A DNA stretch of 64,000 nucleotides from Nitrospirillum viridazoti CBAmc (GCF_000730165.1 NZ_CP022111.1:1736001-1800000); one strand, 5' to 3'. Shown: positions 26,517 through 36,130, numbered from the stretch's first letter. Notes: generated by a model not told the origin, from the sequence alone. Program-made: numbers and translations.

Positions 26517-27197
26517 TCAATCCACGTCGGGCGGCGTCACGGCGCCCAGCGCCTCACCCAGCTGCTGGCACAGGGCCAGGCGCTCGGCCAGTGCCGGCAC
26601 GGCGGCCAGGTTGTCGTTGTGGAAGGCGGCGGACAGGTCCACCAGGGTGCCGGCGATGGCGCCGATGACACCGAGGGTCGCCTGCTCCAGCTGGTCCTCA
26701 TCCACCGGGTTGGCGGCGTGCAGCTCTGCCACCTGGGCCGCCAGATCGGCCATGTCGGCATCCTCCGGCCCCTTGCCCGGCGTGCCCGGCAGGTCGCCGT
26801 CCGGGCGCACCAGGTCCAGGAGATAGCGGGCGCGGGCCGCGGGATCGCGCAGGGTGGCGTAGGCCTGTTCCACCGCCTGGCGGTGCCGGTCGGCCAGGGC
26901 GCGTTCCTGGGGTCCGCGCGACTTCAGCCGTTCCGGATCCAGAATGCGGGTGAAGCCGGCGCGCTGGCGGTCCAGCACCGCGCGCTCGACATCGAAGCGG
27001 CGTTCCAGGTTCAGGCGCGCGAAGGCGTCCAGGTCGGCCGGCGGCTGGATGGAGCCGCAGTTGTGGCAGAACAGCGCCCGGCCGGAGACCGGCTTGCCAC
27101 AGGCCCAGCAATCCCCCATGCCGCCCGGCACCACGCCGGAGACACCCTGTCCCGCCCCGTTCTGCGGGGCTTTGTTCCCACCACTACCCTCGGCCAT
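26517..27197 (-). CDS. hscB: HscB-like J-domain co-chaperone lacking HPD
   Basis: 226 aa. The architecture follows HscB/HSC20: an N-terminal zinc ribbon (C30/C33 in CWACG and C44/C47 in CHNCG), a J-domain (about 56-125, LDAFARLNLERRFDV to QAVEQAYATLRDPAARARYLLDLV), and a C-terminal three-helix IscU-binding domain (about 140-226). The invariant HPD of the J-domain is replaced: RILDPERL stands where family members have RLHPDRF. HscB normally delivers IscU to HscA and stimulates its ATPase through HPD, so this copy may not do so. It lies downstream of cysE and the cysteine desulfurase on the same strand. Confidence 0.82.
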   Translation of the reverse strand: MAEGSGGNKAPQNGAGQGVSGVVPGGMGDCWACGKPVSGRALFCHNCGSIQPPADLDAFARLNLERRFDVERAVLDRQRAGFTRILDPERLKSRGPQERALADRHRQAVEQAYATLRDPAARARYLLDLVRPDGDLPGTPGKGPEDADMADLAAQVAELHAANPVDEDQLEQATLGVIGAIAGTLVDLSAAFHNDNLAAVPALAERLALCQQLGEALGAVTPPDVD

Positions 27198-27278
27198 GCG
27201 CCCGCCTACCCCTGCTTCACCCCGCCCCCGGGGAGTCATACCCTAGCCCGGCCTGCTTAAGCCAGCCGGGGCGCAACC

Positions 27279-28448
27279 CTACTGCTGCCGCGCCGTCTGG
27301 GAAACGACAGACTGCCTATCCTGTGGCGATAGGTGTGCCTGCTGCGCCGCCGGCGCCGGCGCGCGGCGGCCATGCAGAGCCGTCCAGGCGCCGGCGAAGT
27401 GCTGCACCTCATCCTCGGTGGTCGACCAGCCCAGGCTGACGCGGATGGCGCAACCGGCCAGATCCGGGCCCATCCCCATGGCCGCCAGCACGTGGGAGGC
27501 CGCGACCTTGCCGCTGGAGCAGGCGGATCCGCTGCTGACGGCGTAGCCCACCAGATCCAGCGCCATCACCTGCGTTTCCCCCCGCCAGCCGGGCGTCACC
27601 AGGCAACTGGTATTGGCCACGCGCTCCGCCCTGGCGCCGGCCACCACCAGTTCCGGCGCCGCCGCCCGCAGGCGCGCCTCCAGCCCGTCGCGCAAGACCG
27701 CCAGCCGGTTGAAGGCGCCGGCGTCGCAGGCCGCCGCCGCCGCGCCGAAGCCGACGATGCCGGCCACGTTCTCCGTCCCCGCCCGCCGCCGCCGCTCCTG
27801 ACCGCCGCCGCGCAGGATGGGGGCCAGGGGAACGCCGTCCCGCACGGCCAGGGCACCCACCCCCTGGGGCCCGCCGATCTTGTGGGCGGAAACGGTCAGG
27901 TAATCGGGCGCGAGGGCGGCCCAGTCCCAGGCCAGGCGGCCCACCGCCTGGCTGGCGTCGCAGTGAAACAGGGCGCCGTGGCGCCGCGCTAGGGCCGCCA
28001 CCTCGGCCACCGGCTGGATGACGCCGGTCTCGTTGTTCACCGCCATGAGCGACAGGAAGGCCGGGCGGCCGGCAGCACCCAGCATCATGTCGAGCGCGCC
28101 CAAATCGACCACGCCATCCGGGGTGGCCGGGCAGCGAAGGGCCCCCGGGGTAGCCTCCAGCACGCTGGCATGCTCGATGGTGCTGGTAATGACGGGGCGG
28201 TCGCCGGCGCTGGCCAGCGCCAGGGCGTTGGCCTCCGTCCCGCTGCCGGTGAAGATCAGCGTGGCGGGTGGCAGGTTCAGCAATGCTGCCACCTGGCGGC
28301 GCGCCACCTCCACCCGCCGCCGCGCCTCACGCCCCTGGGCATGGACGGAGGACGGGTTGCCCGGCAGGGACAGCGCCGCCACCATGGCCGCGACAGCCTC
28401 GGGCCGGGGCGGGCAGGTGCCGTTATGGTCGAGATAGGTCGACGGCAT
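27279..28448 (-). CDS. cysteine desulfurase (NifS/IscS family)
   Basis: A 389-aa PLP enzyme that releases sulfur from cysteine as a bound persulfide. Motifs: YLDHNGTCPPRPEA (altered from the usual YLDHNATTP), GNPSSVHAQGR, FTGSGTEANALAL, the PLP lysine in SAHKIGGPQG, RAGTENVAG, and the active-site cysteine in SSGSACSSGK. Catalytic-loop length suggests group I. Located 35 bases after cysE, so cysteine synthesis and sulfur release are in one transcription unit, followed by hscB. No iscU, iscA or iscR is nearby. Start 28448 gives the conserved N-terminus; the frame extends up to 28514 inside cysE. Confidence 0.93.
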   Translation of the reverse strand: MPSTYLDHNGTCPPRPEAVAAMVAALSLPGNPSSVHAQGREARRRVEVARRQVAALLNLPPATLIFTGSGTEANALALASAGDRPVITSTIEHASVLEATPGALRCPATPDGVVDLGALDMMLGAAGRPAFLSLMAVNNETGVIQPVAEVAALARRHGALFHCDASQAVGRLAWDWAALAPDYLTVSAHKIGGPQGVGALAVRDGVPLAPILRGGGQERRRRAGTENVAGIVGFGAAAAACDAGAFNRLAVLRDGLEARLRAAAPELVVAGARAERVANTSCLVTPGWRGETQVMALDLVGYAVSSGSACSSGKVAASHVLAAMGMGPDLAGCAIRVSLGWSTTEDEVQHFAGAWTALHGRRAPAPAAQQAHLSPQDRQSVVSQTARQQ

Positions 28449-28483
28449 CAGGGTGAACCGGTTGGAAGGGACGGTCGGGGCGC

Positions 28484-29239
28484 TCAGCAGGGGGGGCGGC
28501 CGGGCTTGCCGCACTCCTCGTCCCCGACGCCGGCCCGGACCATCTGAGGGGCGATGATCTCGGGGGAGACCAAGGGGACGATGGGGGCCGCCTGCTCCAG
28601 CTCCTCGATGCGGCGGCTGAGAGTGCTGACCTGGTCGGTCAGCGCCTGCAGGGCGCGGGCCACGGGGTCGGGCAGGTTGTTGCAGGGCGTGCCGTAGGCC
28701 AGGAACTGGTCCTTTTCCGTCTTGGCCTTGGCCGTGACGGCGCGGGCCGGGATGCCGACCATGGTGGCGCCCGCCGCGACGTCGGCCACCACCACCGCGT
28801 TGGCGCCGATGCGTGCCCCCGACCCGATGGTTATGGCGCCCAGGATCTTGGCACCGGCGCCGATGATGACGTTGTCGCCCACGGTAGGATGGCGCTTACC
28901 CTTGCTGAGCGAAGTGCCGCCCAGGGTGACCGCATGATAGAGGTGGACGTTGCGGCCGATCTCCGCCGTTTCGCCGATCACCACGCCCATGCCATGGTCG
29001 ATGAAGAATCCCTCGCCTATGGTGGCGCCGGGGTGGATTTCGATGCCGGTGCCCATGCGGGCCAGGTGCGAAATGAATCGGCCCAGCGTCGGCCAGCCGT
29101 TACGCCAGCAATGGTTGGCCAGGCGGTACAAAAGCACAGCATGTAGGCCCGGATAGCACAGCAGCACCTCCAAGGTGGAGCGCGCCGCCGGGTCGCGGGC
29201 TTTAATACCCTCGATCTCTTCTTGAAGACGCTTGAACAC
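28484..29239 (-). CDS. cysE: serine O-acetyltransferase
   Basis: 251 aa. Catalyses acetyl-CoA plus serine to O-acetylserine, the carbon precursor of cysteine. The N-terminal helical region is followed by a left-handed beta-helix of hexapeptide repeats ([30 protein letters not shown] and on). Catalytic features are [19 protein letters not shown] and [18 protein letters not shown]. The C-terminus is longer than the E. coli feedback site region, with a coiled-coil-like stretch ([21 protein letters not shown]). First gene of the cysE-desulfurase-hscB run; divergent from an alpha/beta hydrolase gene. Confidence 0.95.
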   Translation of the reverse strand: MFKRLQEEIEGIKARDPAARSTLEVLLCYPGLHAVLLYRLANHCWRNGWPTLGRFISHLARMGTGIEIHPGATIGEGFFIDHGMGVVIGETAEIGRNVHLYHAVTLGGTSLSKGKRHPTVGDNVIIGAGAKILGAITIGSGARIGANAVVVADVAAGATMVGIPARAVTAKAKTEKDQFLAYGTPCNNLPDPVARALQALTDQVSTLSRRIEELEQAAPIVPLVSPEIIAPQMVRAGVGDEECGKPGRPPC

Positions 29240-29499
29240 CGATGCGCTCGCTGTGGTATAAATCGCGCCCGGAATGGTCGTCTGCCATCATTGCAGCCTG
29301 GCCGTCCCGAGAAACGGGGGGTCAGATTGTCCGATGCGTCCGCACATGGCTCCAGGAGGCCCAGCCTTGCGATATAAGATCGCGTGCATGCGGGGTCAAG
29401 CGATGCCAGCGCCACGGGCCTTGATGTGGCTGTTTTCCCCCCGTGCGGGTTCCAACGGTACGGGTACCACGTCCCATACAGCAGCGGAAACGGAGCACG

Positions 29500-30156
29500 A
29501 TGCCTGAAGTCATCATCAATGGACCGGCCGGCCGGATCGAGGGGCGCTACCTTCACGGCAAGTCGACCAACGCCCCCATCGCCCTGCTGCTGCATCCGCA
29601 CCCGCAGTATGGCGGGACCATGAACAACAAGGTGGTCTACACCCTGTTTCACGCCTTCGCGCAGCGCGGCTTCTCCTGTTTGCGCTTCAACTTCCGCGGC
29701 GTCGGCCGCAGCCAGGGCACCTATGACCGGGGCGAGGGCGAGCTGTCGGACGCCGCGTCGGCGCTGGACTGGCTGCAGACCTACAATCCCAACGCCACGG
29801 CCTGCTGGATCGGCGGCTTCTCCTTCGGCGCCTGGATCGGCATGCAGCTGCTGATGCGCCGGCCGGAGATCGACGGCTTCGTGTCAGTGGCCCCGCCCGC
29901 CAACATGTTCGACTTCAGCTTCCTGGCGCCCTGCCCGTCCTCGGGCCTGATCGTCCACGGCGACAAGGATGAACTGGTGCCGGACGCGGCGGTGACCAAG
30001 CTGGTCAACAAGCTGTCCAACCAGCGCGACATCAAGATCGACTTCAAGAAGGTCGAGGGCGCCAACCACTTCTTCAACGATCGGTCCGACGCGTTGAACG
30101 AGGTCGTGGGCACCTACCTGGACAGCAACCTGGGCAAGACGCTTGCCGCCGAATAA
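29500..30156 (+). CDS. alpha/beta hydrolase (dienelactone-hydrolase-like)
   Basis: 218 aa, cytoplasmic. LLLHPHPQYGGTMNNKVV (oxyanion region, 28-45), FNFRGVGRSQG, nucleophile elbow GGFSFGAW (Ser near 108), Asp in GDKDELVPD, and His in VEGANHFF. The HPHPQYGGTM signature defines a conserved alphaproteobacterial subfamily of unknown substrate, often annotated simply as alpha/beta hydrolase. GGAGCACG lies just before ATG 29500. Divergent from cysE, with 260 bases between them containing both promoters. Confidence 0.88.
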   Translation: MPEVIINGPAGRIEGRYLHGKSTNAPIALLLHPHPQYGGTMNNKVVYTLFHAFAQRGFSCLRFNFRGVGRSQGTYDRGEGELSDAASALDWLQTYNPNATACWIGGFSFGAWIGMQLLMRRPEIDGFVSVAPPANMFDFSFLAPCPSSGLIVHGDKDELVPDAAVTKLVNKLSNQRDIKIDFKKVEGANHFFNDRSDALNEVVGTYLDSNLGKTLAAE

Positions 30157-30208
30157 GGCCGGCCCGGACTTTCCCCGAGTACGCACCCGGCCCGGACGAC
30201 GCGCCCCG

Positions 30209-31042
30209 ATGGCGGTTTTCCGGGCGGTGGTCCTTTTGTCATGCGGCGGCGCGCTGGGTTATGCGCCGGCGGCGCGCGCGGTCATTGATGACGCGCCTCC
30301 ACCCAACCCCACGCTGGTGATGGTCTTCGCGGAGCAGCCGCCCGTGCTGAACTGGAACCGCGAGACGCAGCAGCCCTATGGCCCTCTGGTCAACACCATG
30401 AACCGGGTGGCGGCCCGCGCCGGCCTGACCCTGGTGTGGCAGGAGCCGTGGACCCGGCGGCGGCTGTTGAACGACCTGGACACCGGCCGCCAGCCCCTGT
30501 GCACCCTGAACTGGGCGTTGACGCCCGACCGGGCCCGTCGTTTCAAATTCACCGATCCGTTGGGGCCGGCGCCGGATTGGGTGCTGCTGGTCCGGGCCAG
30601 CGACCCGCGCATCGGCACCAACCCGACGCTGGCGGACCTGCTGACCCGCCCAGACCTGGTCTTCGGCTTTTCCGACGGGTCCTGGGCGGACGAACGCTAC
30701 ATCCAGCCGGGGCGCCCTGACCAACCAGGGGCGGGCCAACCAGCGGCAGCCCCCGCGCCCGACGCCCCCAACCGCGAACGGGTGCGCGGCGGCCAGAGCA
30801 CCCTGGTGGCCATGGTGGCCAAGGGCCGCATCGACTTCGCCCTTATCAACCGCCTGGCGCTGGACCGCATGCTGGCGGCACGGCACATCTCCCCGGCGGA
30901 CCTGCGGACCATCCCCGCGCCCGACGCCGGCCCCAGCCAGCCGGGCCGCGTCATGTGCACCCAGTCGACCGCCAGCGCCCTGATCGACCGCCTGAACCAG
31001 GCCATCGCCGAAGAGGCCCGCGTGCCCTTGGCCGGCGATTGA
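30209..31042 (+). CDS. exported solute-binding-like protein (SBP family 3 fold)
   Basis: About 277 aa with a Sec signal (VVLLSCGGALGYAPAARA). The mature part has the two-lobe pattern of extracellular amino-acid binding proteins: LVMVFAEQPPVLNWNRET, PLVNTMNRVAARAGLTLVWQEPWTRRR, TLNWALTPDRARRFKFTDPL, and FALINRLALDRML. A P/A-rich insertion (about 190-215) is unusual. There is no permease or ATPase beside it, so a sensory or orphan role is possible. It starts 53 bases after the hydrolase gene. The frame opens at 30143 but 30209 gives the signal peptide. Confidence 0.7.
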   Translation: MAVFRAVVLLSCGGALGYAPAARAVIDDAPPPNPTLVMVFAEQPPVLNWNRETQQPYGPLVNTMNRVAARAGLTLVWQEPWTRRRLLNDLDTGRQPLCTLNWALTPDRARRFKFTDPLGPAPDWVLLVRASDPRIGTNPTLADLLTRPDLVFGFSDGSWADERYIQPGRPDQPGAGQPAAAPAPDAPNRERVRGGQSTLVAMVAKGRIDFALINRLALDRMLAARHISPADLRTIPAPDAGPSQPGRVMCTQSTASALIDRLNQAIAEEARVPLAGD

Positions 31043-31053
31043 GGCCACCCGCC

Positions 31054-31833
31054 TCACAGCACCATGCCGCCTGACACCTCGATACGCTGGCCGTTGACCC
31101 AGCGATTGGCCTCGGTCAGCAGGCTGGCAATCATGGGGCCGATGTCCTCGGGCACACCAGGGCGGCCCAGGGCGGTCATGTCGGACACCCGCTTGTTGAC
31201 CTCGGGGTTGTCGCGGACGATGCCGCCGCTGAAATCGGTCATGACGGCGCCGGGGGCGACCGTGTTGGCGGCGATGCGGCGCTCACCCAATTCCTTGGCC
31301 AAATAGCGCGTCAGCACCTCGACCGCCCCCTTCATCGCGGCGTAGGCGGCGCTGCCGGGGACGCAGACGCGGGTCAGGCCGGTGGAAACGTTCACGATGC
31401 GGCCGCCGTCGTTCATGAGGGGGAGCAGGGCCTGGGTCAGGAAGAACACGCCCTTGAAATGCACGTTGTAGAGGGCGTCCAGCTCGGCTTCCGTCGTTGT
31501 GGCGATGGCGTTGTGGTGCGAGGTGCCGGCGTTGTTCACCAGGAAATCGAAGCGCTCCACGCCCCAGCCCGCCAGCACGGTCCGCACCTGGTCCACGAAG
31601 CCGCCGAAGGTGGCGGCGGCCCCCGTGTCCAGCCGCAGGGCCGCCGCCCTGGCGCCCAGCCCTTCGACCGCCGCCACCACCTTGTCCGCCTCGGCCCCGT
31701 TGGCGTGGTAGGTGAAGATCACGTCCATGCCGTCGCGAGCCAGGGCCAGGACGGTGCTGCGCCCCAGGCCGCGGCTGCCACCCGTCACGATCGCCACCTT
31801 GCCCTTTGACATCACTGAATTTTCCAAGGTCAT
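31054..31833 (-). CDS. short-chain dehydrogenase/reductase
   Basis: A 259-aa classical SDR. The cofactor motif TGGSRGLG lies near 17-24, NNAG at about 100, the catalytic Ser in NVSTGLT and Tyr-X3-Lys in YAAMK, followed by the PGAVMTDF and GQRIEVSGG endings of FabG-like enzymes. HANG after the second strand (FTYHANGAEADKV) suggests NADPH preference. The substrate is unknown. Divergent from an AraC-family regulator, its likely controller. GGAGATGAG precedes the ATG. Confidence 0.92.
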   Translation of the reverse strand: MTLENSVMSKGKVAIVTGGSRGLGRSTVLALARDGMDVIFTYHANGAEADKVVAAVEGLGARAAALRLDTGAAATFGGFVDQVRTVLAGWGVERFDFLVNNAGTSHHNAIATTTEAELDALYNVHFKGVFFLTQALLPLMNDGGRIVNVSTGLTRVCVPGSAAYAAMKGAVEVLTRYLAKELGERRIAANTVAPGAVMTDFSGGIVRDNPEVNKRVSDMTALGRPGVPEDIGPMIASLLTEANRWVNGQRIEVSGGMVL

Positions 31834-31990
31834 CGCTCATCTCCGTGCGAATGGGTGTTGACCTGGAAGATAGGCGCCGGCCCGTTTCGCTTGAATGCCG
31901 GAACCCCGCTAGTTCTTGCCTGATCCTGCTCGGCTTCCCACTTCCTGACGCAACGGCCCCCAAGCGGGCCCCCAAGCGAGGGTATGGGAT

Positions 31991-32893
31991 ATGTTGGACG
32001 CCCTGGTTGAGGCGGTGAGCCGCTACACGGACGCGCAAAGCGGAAGCAGCCCTTATCTCACCGCCATCGACGGCTTCATCGTCATGCGCACCAACCAGCA
32101 GAAGCCGCCATCGCACATCATCCACAAGCCGGCCCTGTGCCTGGTGGTTCAGGGCGCCAAATGGACGGCCTTCGGCGACCGGCGCTACCACTACCGCGCC
32201 GGACAGGCCCTGATGGTCAACGTGGAGATGCCGGCCTCCGGCCAGGTCAGCGAGGCCAGTCCGGACAAGCCCTACCTGGGCATCGTCATCCAGCTGGACC
32301 TGGGCATCCTGCGTGAGGTGTGGGAGGGGCTGGACAATCCCCTGCCCGTCAGCGACGCCACCGGGCCCGGCGTCTTCGTCACCGACTTCGACGGCCCCTT
32401 GGCCGACTGCGCCCTGCGCGCCGTGCGCCTGCTGGACCAGCCCCAGGCCATTCCGGTGTTGTATCCCGCCATCATGCGCGAGATCTGCTACTGGCTGCTG
32501 AGCGGTCCGCATGGCGCGGAGGTCGCGCGCATGACCCTGGCCCAGAACCATACCCAGCGTGTCATCAACGCCATCCACATGCTGCGGGCGCGCTACACCG
32601 ACGCCATTCGGGTGCACGAGCTGGCGGCCGTCGCCCAGCTGAGCCCCTCGGCCTTTCACCGGCATTTCAAGGCCCTGACCTCCATGACGCCGCTGCAGTA
32701 CCAAAAGCGGCTACGCCTGCTGGAGGCACGGCGCCTGATGGTCTCAGGCGCGGCCAACGTCGAGGACGCGGCCTTCCAGGTCGGATATGAAAGCCCGTCG
32801 CAGTTCAGCCGCGAATACGCCCGCATGTTCGGTGCCCCGCCCCGGCGCGACACGGAGGCGCTGCGCCGATTGGAAGGCAGCCGGGCGGCTTGA
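31991..32893 (+). CDS. AraC family regulator (AraC_N type)
   Basis: A 300-aa AraC/XylS regulator with an N-terminal cupin-like AraC_N ligand domain (about 25-175; [26 protein letters not shown]) and a C-terminal double HTH (about 190-290; [32 protein letters not shown] and [25 protein letters not shown]). This type typically switches a divergent oxidoreductase gene; here the SDR gene starts 158 bases away on the other strand. Confidence 0.93.
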   Translation: MLDALVEAVSRYTDAQSGSSPYLTAIDGFIVMRTNQQKPPSHIIHKPALCLVVQGAKWTAFGDRRYHYRAGQALMVNVEMPASGQVSEASPDKPYLGIVIQLDLGILREVWEGLDNPLPVSDATGPGVFVTDFDGPLADCALRAVRLLDQPQAIPVLYPAIMREICYWLLSGPHGAEVARMTLAQNHTQRVINAIHMLRARYTDAIRVHELAAVAQLSPSAFHRHFKALTSMTPLQYQKRLRLLEARRLMVSGAANVEDAAFQVGYESPSQFSREYARMFGAPPRRDTEALRRLEGSRAA

Positions 32894-33053
32894 TCGAGAG
32901 CGCGACGCCGAGGCCAGCACCGTTCCCGTCGTCACTCCCATTCCCCACGAAGAACCTGGCTGGTTTTACGGGCCGGCGTTTTATAGGAATGGGGGATGTG
33001 ATAACAGACGTCTTCCTTTTCGACAGACGTTTCCCAGCTGGCAGAGTTCATCC

Positions 33054-34325
33054 ATGAGCAGCGCGTCCCCCTACGCCCCCAAGTCCGAGTTCCTGCGCGT
33101 CATGACGGAGCGCGGGTTCTTCCACCAGTGCACCGACATGGAGGCGCTGGACGCCGCCTTCCTGGCCGGGCCGGTGACGGGCTACATCGGCTTCGACGCG
33201 ACGGCGGACAGCCTGCACGTGGGCAGCCTGGTGCAGATCATGATCCTGCGCTGGCTGCAGCGGACGGGGAACCGGCCCATCGCCCTGATGGGCGGCGGCA
33301 CCACCAAGATCGGCGATCCGTCGGGCAAGGACGAATCCCGCCAGCTGCTGACCAACGACGCCATCGCCCAGAACATCCTGGGCATCCGCAAGCCCATGGA
33401 CCGGCTGCTGGATTTCAACGACGGCCCCAACGGCGCCATCCTGGCCAACAACGCCGACTGGCTGGATGAGCTGGCCTACATCCCCTTCCTGCGCGACGTG
33501 GGCCGCCACTTCACCATCAACCGCATGCTGACCTTCGATTCCGTGAAGACGCGGCTGGACCGGGAACAGCCGCTGACCTTCCTGGAATTCAATTACATGA
33601 TCCTGCAGGCCTATGACTTCGTGGAGCTGAACCGCCGCTATGGCTGCCAGCTGCAGTGCGGCGGGTCGGACCAGTGGGGCAACATCGTCAACGGCGTGGA
33701 GCTGGGCCGGCGCGTGTCGCAGGCGGCCCTGTTCGGCCTGACCGCCCCGCTGCTGACCACCGCATCCGGCGCCAAGATGGGCAAGACCGCCAACGGCGCC
33801 GTCTGGCTGAATCCGGAGCGGCTGAGCGACTGGGACTTCTGGCAGTACTGGCGCAACACCGAAGACGCGGACGTGGGCCGCTTCCTGCGGCTGTTCACCG
33901 AGCTGCCGCTGGATGAGATCGCGCGGCTGGAGGCCCTGCAGGGCGCCGAGATCAACGAGGCCAAGAAGATCCTGGCGAACGCCGTCACCGCCCTGATGCG
34001 CGGGGAGGAGGCGGGCGCTGCCGCCGCCGAAACCGCCCGCCAGACCTTCGAGCAGGGTGCGACATCCGAGGGCCTGCCCAGCATCGACGTGGGCCTGGCG
34101 GAACTGGAAGAGGGCATCCCCGCCTATGCCCTGCTGCTGCGTTCCGGCCTGGCGGGCAGCAACGGCGAGGCCCGGCGCCTGATCAAGGGCGGCGGCGCCA
34201 AGGTCAACGACATCCGCATCGCCGATGAGCAGGCCAAGATCACCGCCGCCGACATCACCGACGGCGACATCATCAAGCTGTCGTCCGGCAAGAAGAATCA
34301 CGCCCTGGTGAAGGTCGTCCGCTGA
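33054..34325 (+). CDS. tyrS: tyrosine--tRNA ligase
   Basis: A 423-aa class I aminoacyl-tRNA synthetase, normal bacterial length. It has the HIGH-equivalent HVGS in SLHVGSLVQ, a [13 protein letters not shown] loop, the tyrosine pocket YMILQAYDF and [11 protein letters not shown], and the KMSKS-equivalent GAKMGKT. The C-terminal S4 RNA-binding domain (about 355-423; [29 protein letters not shown]) is intact. ATG 33054 begins the conserved N-terminus; the open frame reaches back to 32787 inside the AraC gene. The next gene starts within its stop codon (TGATG). Confidence 0.96.
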   Translation: MSSASPYAPKSEFLRVMTERGFFHQCTDMEALDAAFLAGPVTGYIGFDATADSLHVGSLVQIMILRWLQRTGNRPIALMGGGTTKIGDPSGKDESRQLLTNDAIAQNILGIRKPMDRLLDFNDGPNGAILANNADWLDELAYIPFLRDVGRHFTINRMLTFDSVKTRLDREQPLTFLEFNYMILQAYDFVELNRRYGCQLQCGGSDQWGNIVNGVELGRRVSQAALFGLTAPLLTTASGAKMGKTANGAVWLNPERLSDWDFWQYWRNTEDADVGRFLRLFTELPLDEIARLEALQGAEINEAKKILANAVTALMRGEEAGAAAAETARQTFEQGATSEGLPSIDVGLAELEEGIPAYALLLRSGLAGSNGEARRLIKGGGAKVNDIRIADEQAKITAADITDGDIIKLSSGKKNHALVKVVR

Positions 34326-34630
34326 TGGGCGGCAGGGGCATGATCCTACGCCTGGTGTTGGTGGGCATGGCGGCGCTGGTCGCCCTGTTCGGCACGCTGG
34401 GGATAGTCGTGGGCCTGCGGGTGTCGGCGGTTCTGCTGGGCCTGGGTTTCCTGGCCGCCCTGCTGCGGGTGTGGACCAAGGTGAAGCCGGAGCGGCGCCT
34501 GCGCGCCACCCTGCGGCTGGTGCTGTTTTCCGCCCTGATCCTGGTGCTGATCGAGCGGCTGGCCGTTCTGGGCGGCTATGGCGTGCAGCTGCATGAGGGC
34601 CTGCGCCTGGCCTTCGGCCTGGCGCTCTGA
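34325..34630 (+). CDS. small hypothetical membrane protein
   Basis: 101 aa with three predicted transmembrane helices (about 6-24, 28-45 and 62-80) separated by a basic loop (RVWTKVKPERRLRATLR). Its ATG overlaps the tyrS stop by one base, so translation is coupled to tyrS. An internal ATG at 34340 is an alternative start. No family recognised. Confidence 0.6.
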   Translation: MGGRGMILRLVLVGMAALVALFGTLGIVVGLRVSAVLLGLGFLAALLRVWTKVKPERRLRATLRLVLFSALILVLIERLAVLGGYGVQLHEGLRLAFGLAL

Positions 34631-34789
34631 CCCCCGCCTGTCCATAGGACTCAAGGGGCCCCACGCGCGACGGCGTTGCCCGTCCGAACGGCATAGGCGC
34701 GGCACCTTGCGGGCTGCCGCGAACGTGCCAGACTGTGCCCTTGGGTGGCCACCGGGGGCGGCGCCACCCCAGAGATAGGCAGGGGCGCC

Positions 34790-36130
34790 ATGTCGGGGGA
34801 CGACAGGGATCAGGGGGCCGCGATCGCGCAAACGGCCGACGCGGCCATAACCGGGGCGGCAACCGGGGCGGCGGTTTCGGCACATCCGCCGGCCGGTCCC
34901 GTGGCCCGTTGCCTTTACCGCGTCCGCGCCAGCCTGGGCCGGTGGGTGACCATCGCCTGGACCCTGGCCTTGCTGTGGCTGGGCGCCCTTCGGCACCGCG
35001 CGGGTGCCGCCCTGTTCGGACGCGCCCGCGCCTGGGGGCAGCGCCTGTCCTTGTTCCTGACCCTGACCGGCCCGCAGGCCGCCGCCGGCACCTTGCGCCA
35101 CTGGCGCGACTGTGCGCTGGACAATGCCGCGCGCCACATGCGGGACCAGCGCAGCACCGGCGCGCCCGCCCGCCTGCGCCGCGCCTGGATCGCCCTGGCC
35201 GTGCGGGCGGGCTATGTCCTGGACCACCAGGCGAGCCGCCTGACCTGGCGCTTGGCCCGCACCCTACGGGTGATGGAGCGGCAGGCCGCCGCCCCGGCCC
35301 GGTTGGGTCCGCCGCTCCGAAAGGGCCCGGGCGCCCCGTCGCGCCTGGCCGCCCACTTGGCCTCCCACATGGCCGCCATGGGCTGGGGCGTACTGGAGAG
35401 GCTCGCCAAGGGCCTGGACGGGGCGGGCCGACTGGTTTGGCGGGTCAGCGCGGTAATCAGGGCGGCAGGCAGGGCCGAGGCCGGCCGGGCCGGGCGCGCC
35501 GTCCTGCGCCGGGGTCGGACCTGGGGGGCGGCCGGTCTGGCGCTGCTGCGCCGGTTCCATGCCCGTCTGCGGCCAGCGACCGCATTGGCCCGGCAGTGGC
35601 TGGCGCACCGTCCGCGCCGCGTGGGGCGGATGGCGCGCGACACCTCGCGGACCGCCGTCCGGACCGCTTTGGCCCGTGCCCGCGCCTATCCCTGGCGCCG
35701 CCTGGGCGCCCGCCTGCTGGTGCCGGTGCAGTGCGCCGCCGGTATCCTGTTCGGCCTCAGCCTGCTGCGCCGGGGCGACACGGTGCACATGCTGGCTGGC
35801 GGCCTGCTGGCCACCGCCTTCGTGTTAATGGCCATCATTTACACCTGGATGCAGACCCATCAGCCCGAGGCGGAGGCGCCCGGCACGGCAGCGGCCGAAG
35901 AGACGGCCGCACCGGCGGATATGCCGGAACCGGCGCCGGTGGTGGCGGTGCCCACCGAGAAGACGATTGACCCGCCGCCCTTGGCGGCGCTGGAGGCGGT
36001 GGCGCCGCCCGAGATATCGTCGCCTGAGGCGCCCCTGGCCAAGCCTCGGCGCAAGCGGACCCGGCGTAAGACCGCGGCATCGCCAACACCGTCCCCGCCC
36101 TTGGTCGGCGACCTGGCAACGGGCGCCTGA
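34790..36130 (+). CDS. hypothetical Arg/Ala-rich membrane protein
   Basis: 446 aa. The first 290 residues are extremely rich in Arg, Ala and Leu, with long amphipathic helices and one moderate hydrophobic stretch (VTIAWTLALLWLGAL). Two clear transmembrane helices follow (about 305-322 and 328-350, MLAGGLLATAFVLMAIIYTWM), then an acidic Pro/Ala-rich tail ending with a basic patch (KPRRKRTRRKTA). No family is recognised. The competing frame on the same strand (34735-35970) is low-complexity R/G/P and lacks a ribosome site; this frame has AGGCAGGGG before its ATG. Real coding status is likely but not certain. Confidence 0.6.
   Translation: MSGDDRDQGAAIAQTADAAITGAATGAAVSAHPPAGPVARCLYRVRASLGRWVTIAWTLALLWLGALRHRAGAALFGRARAWGQRLSLFLTLTGPQAAAGTLRHWRDCALDNAARHMRDQRSTGAPARLRRAWIALAVRAGYVLDHQASRLTWRLARTLRVMERQAAAPARLGPPLRKGPGAPSRLAAHLASHMAAMGWGVLERLAKGLDGAGRLVWRVSAVIRAAGRAEAGRAGRAVLRRGRTWGAAGLALLRRFHARLRPATALARQWLAHRPRRVGRMARDTSRTAVRTALARARAYPWRRLGARLLVPVQCAAGILFGLSLLRRGDTVHMLAGGLLATAFVLMAIIYTWMQTHQPEAEAPGTAAAEETAAPADMPEPAPVVAVPTEKTIDPPPLAALEAVAPPEISSPEAPLAKPRRKRTRRKTAASPTPSPPLVGDLATGA

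Noticed and set aside
34735-35970. 411-aa overlapping frame on the same strand as the Arg/Ala-rich membrane protein
   Set aside because: R/G/P/A-only composition with no transmembrane or domain pattern; the frame at 34790-36130 has membrane helices and a ribosome site.
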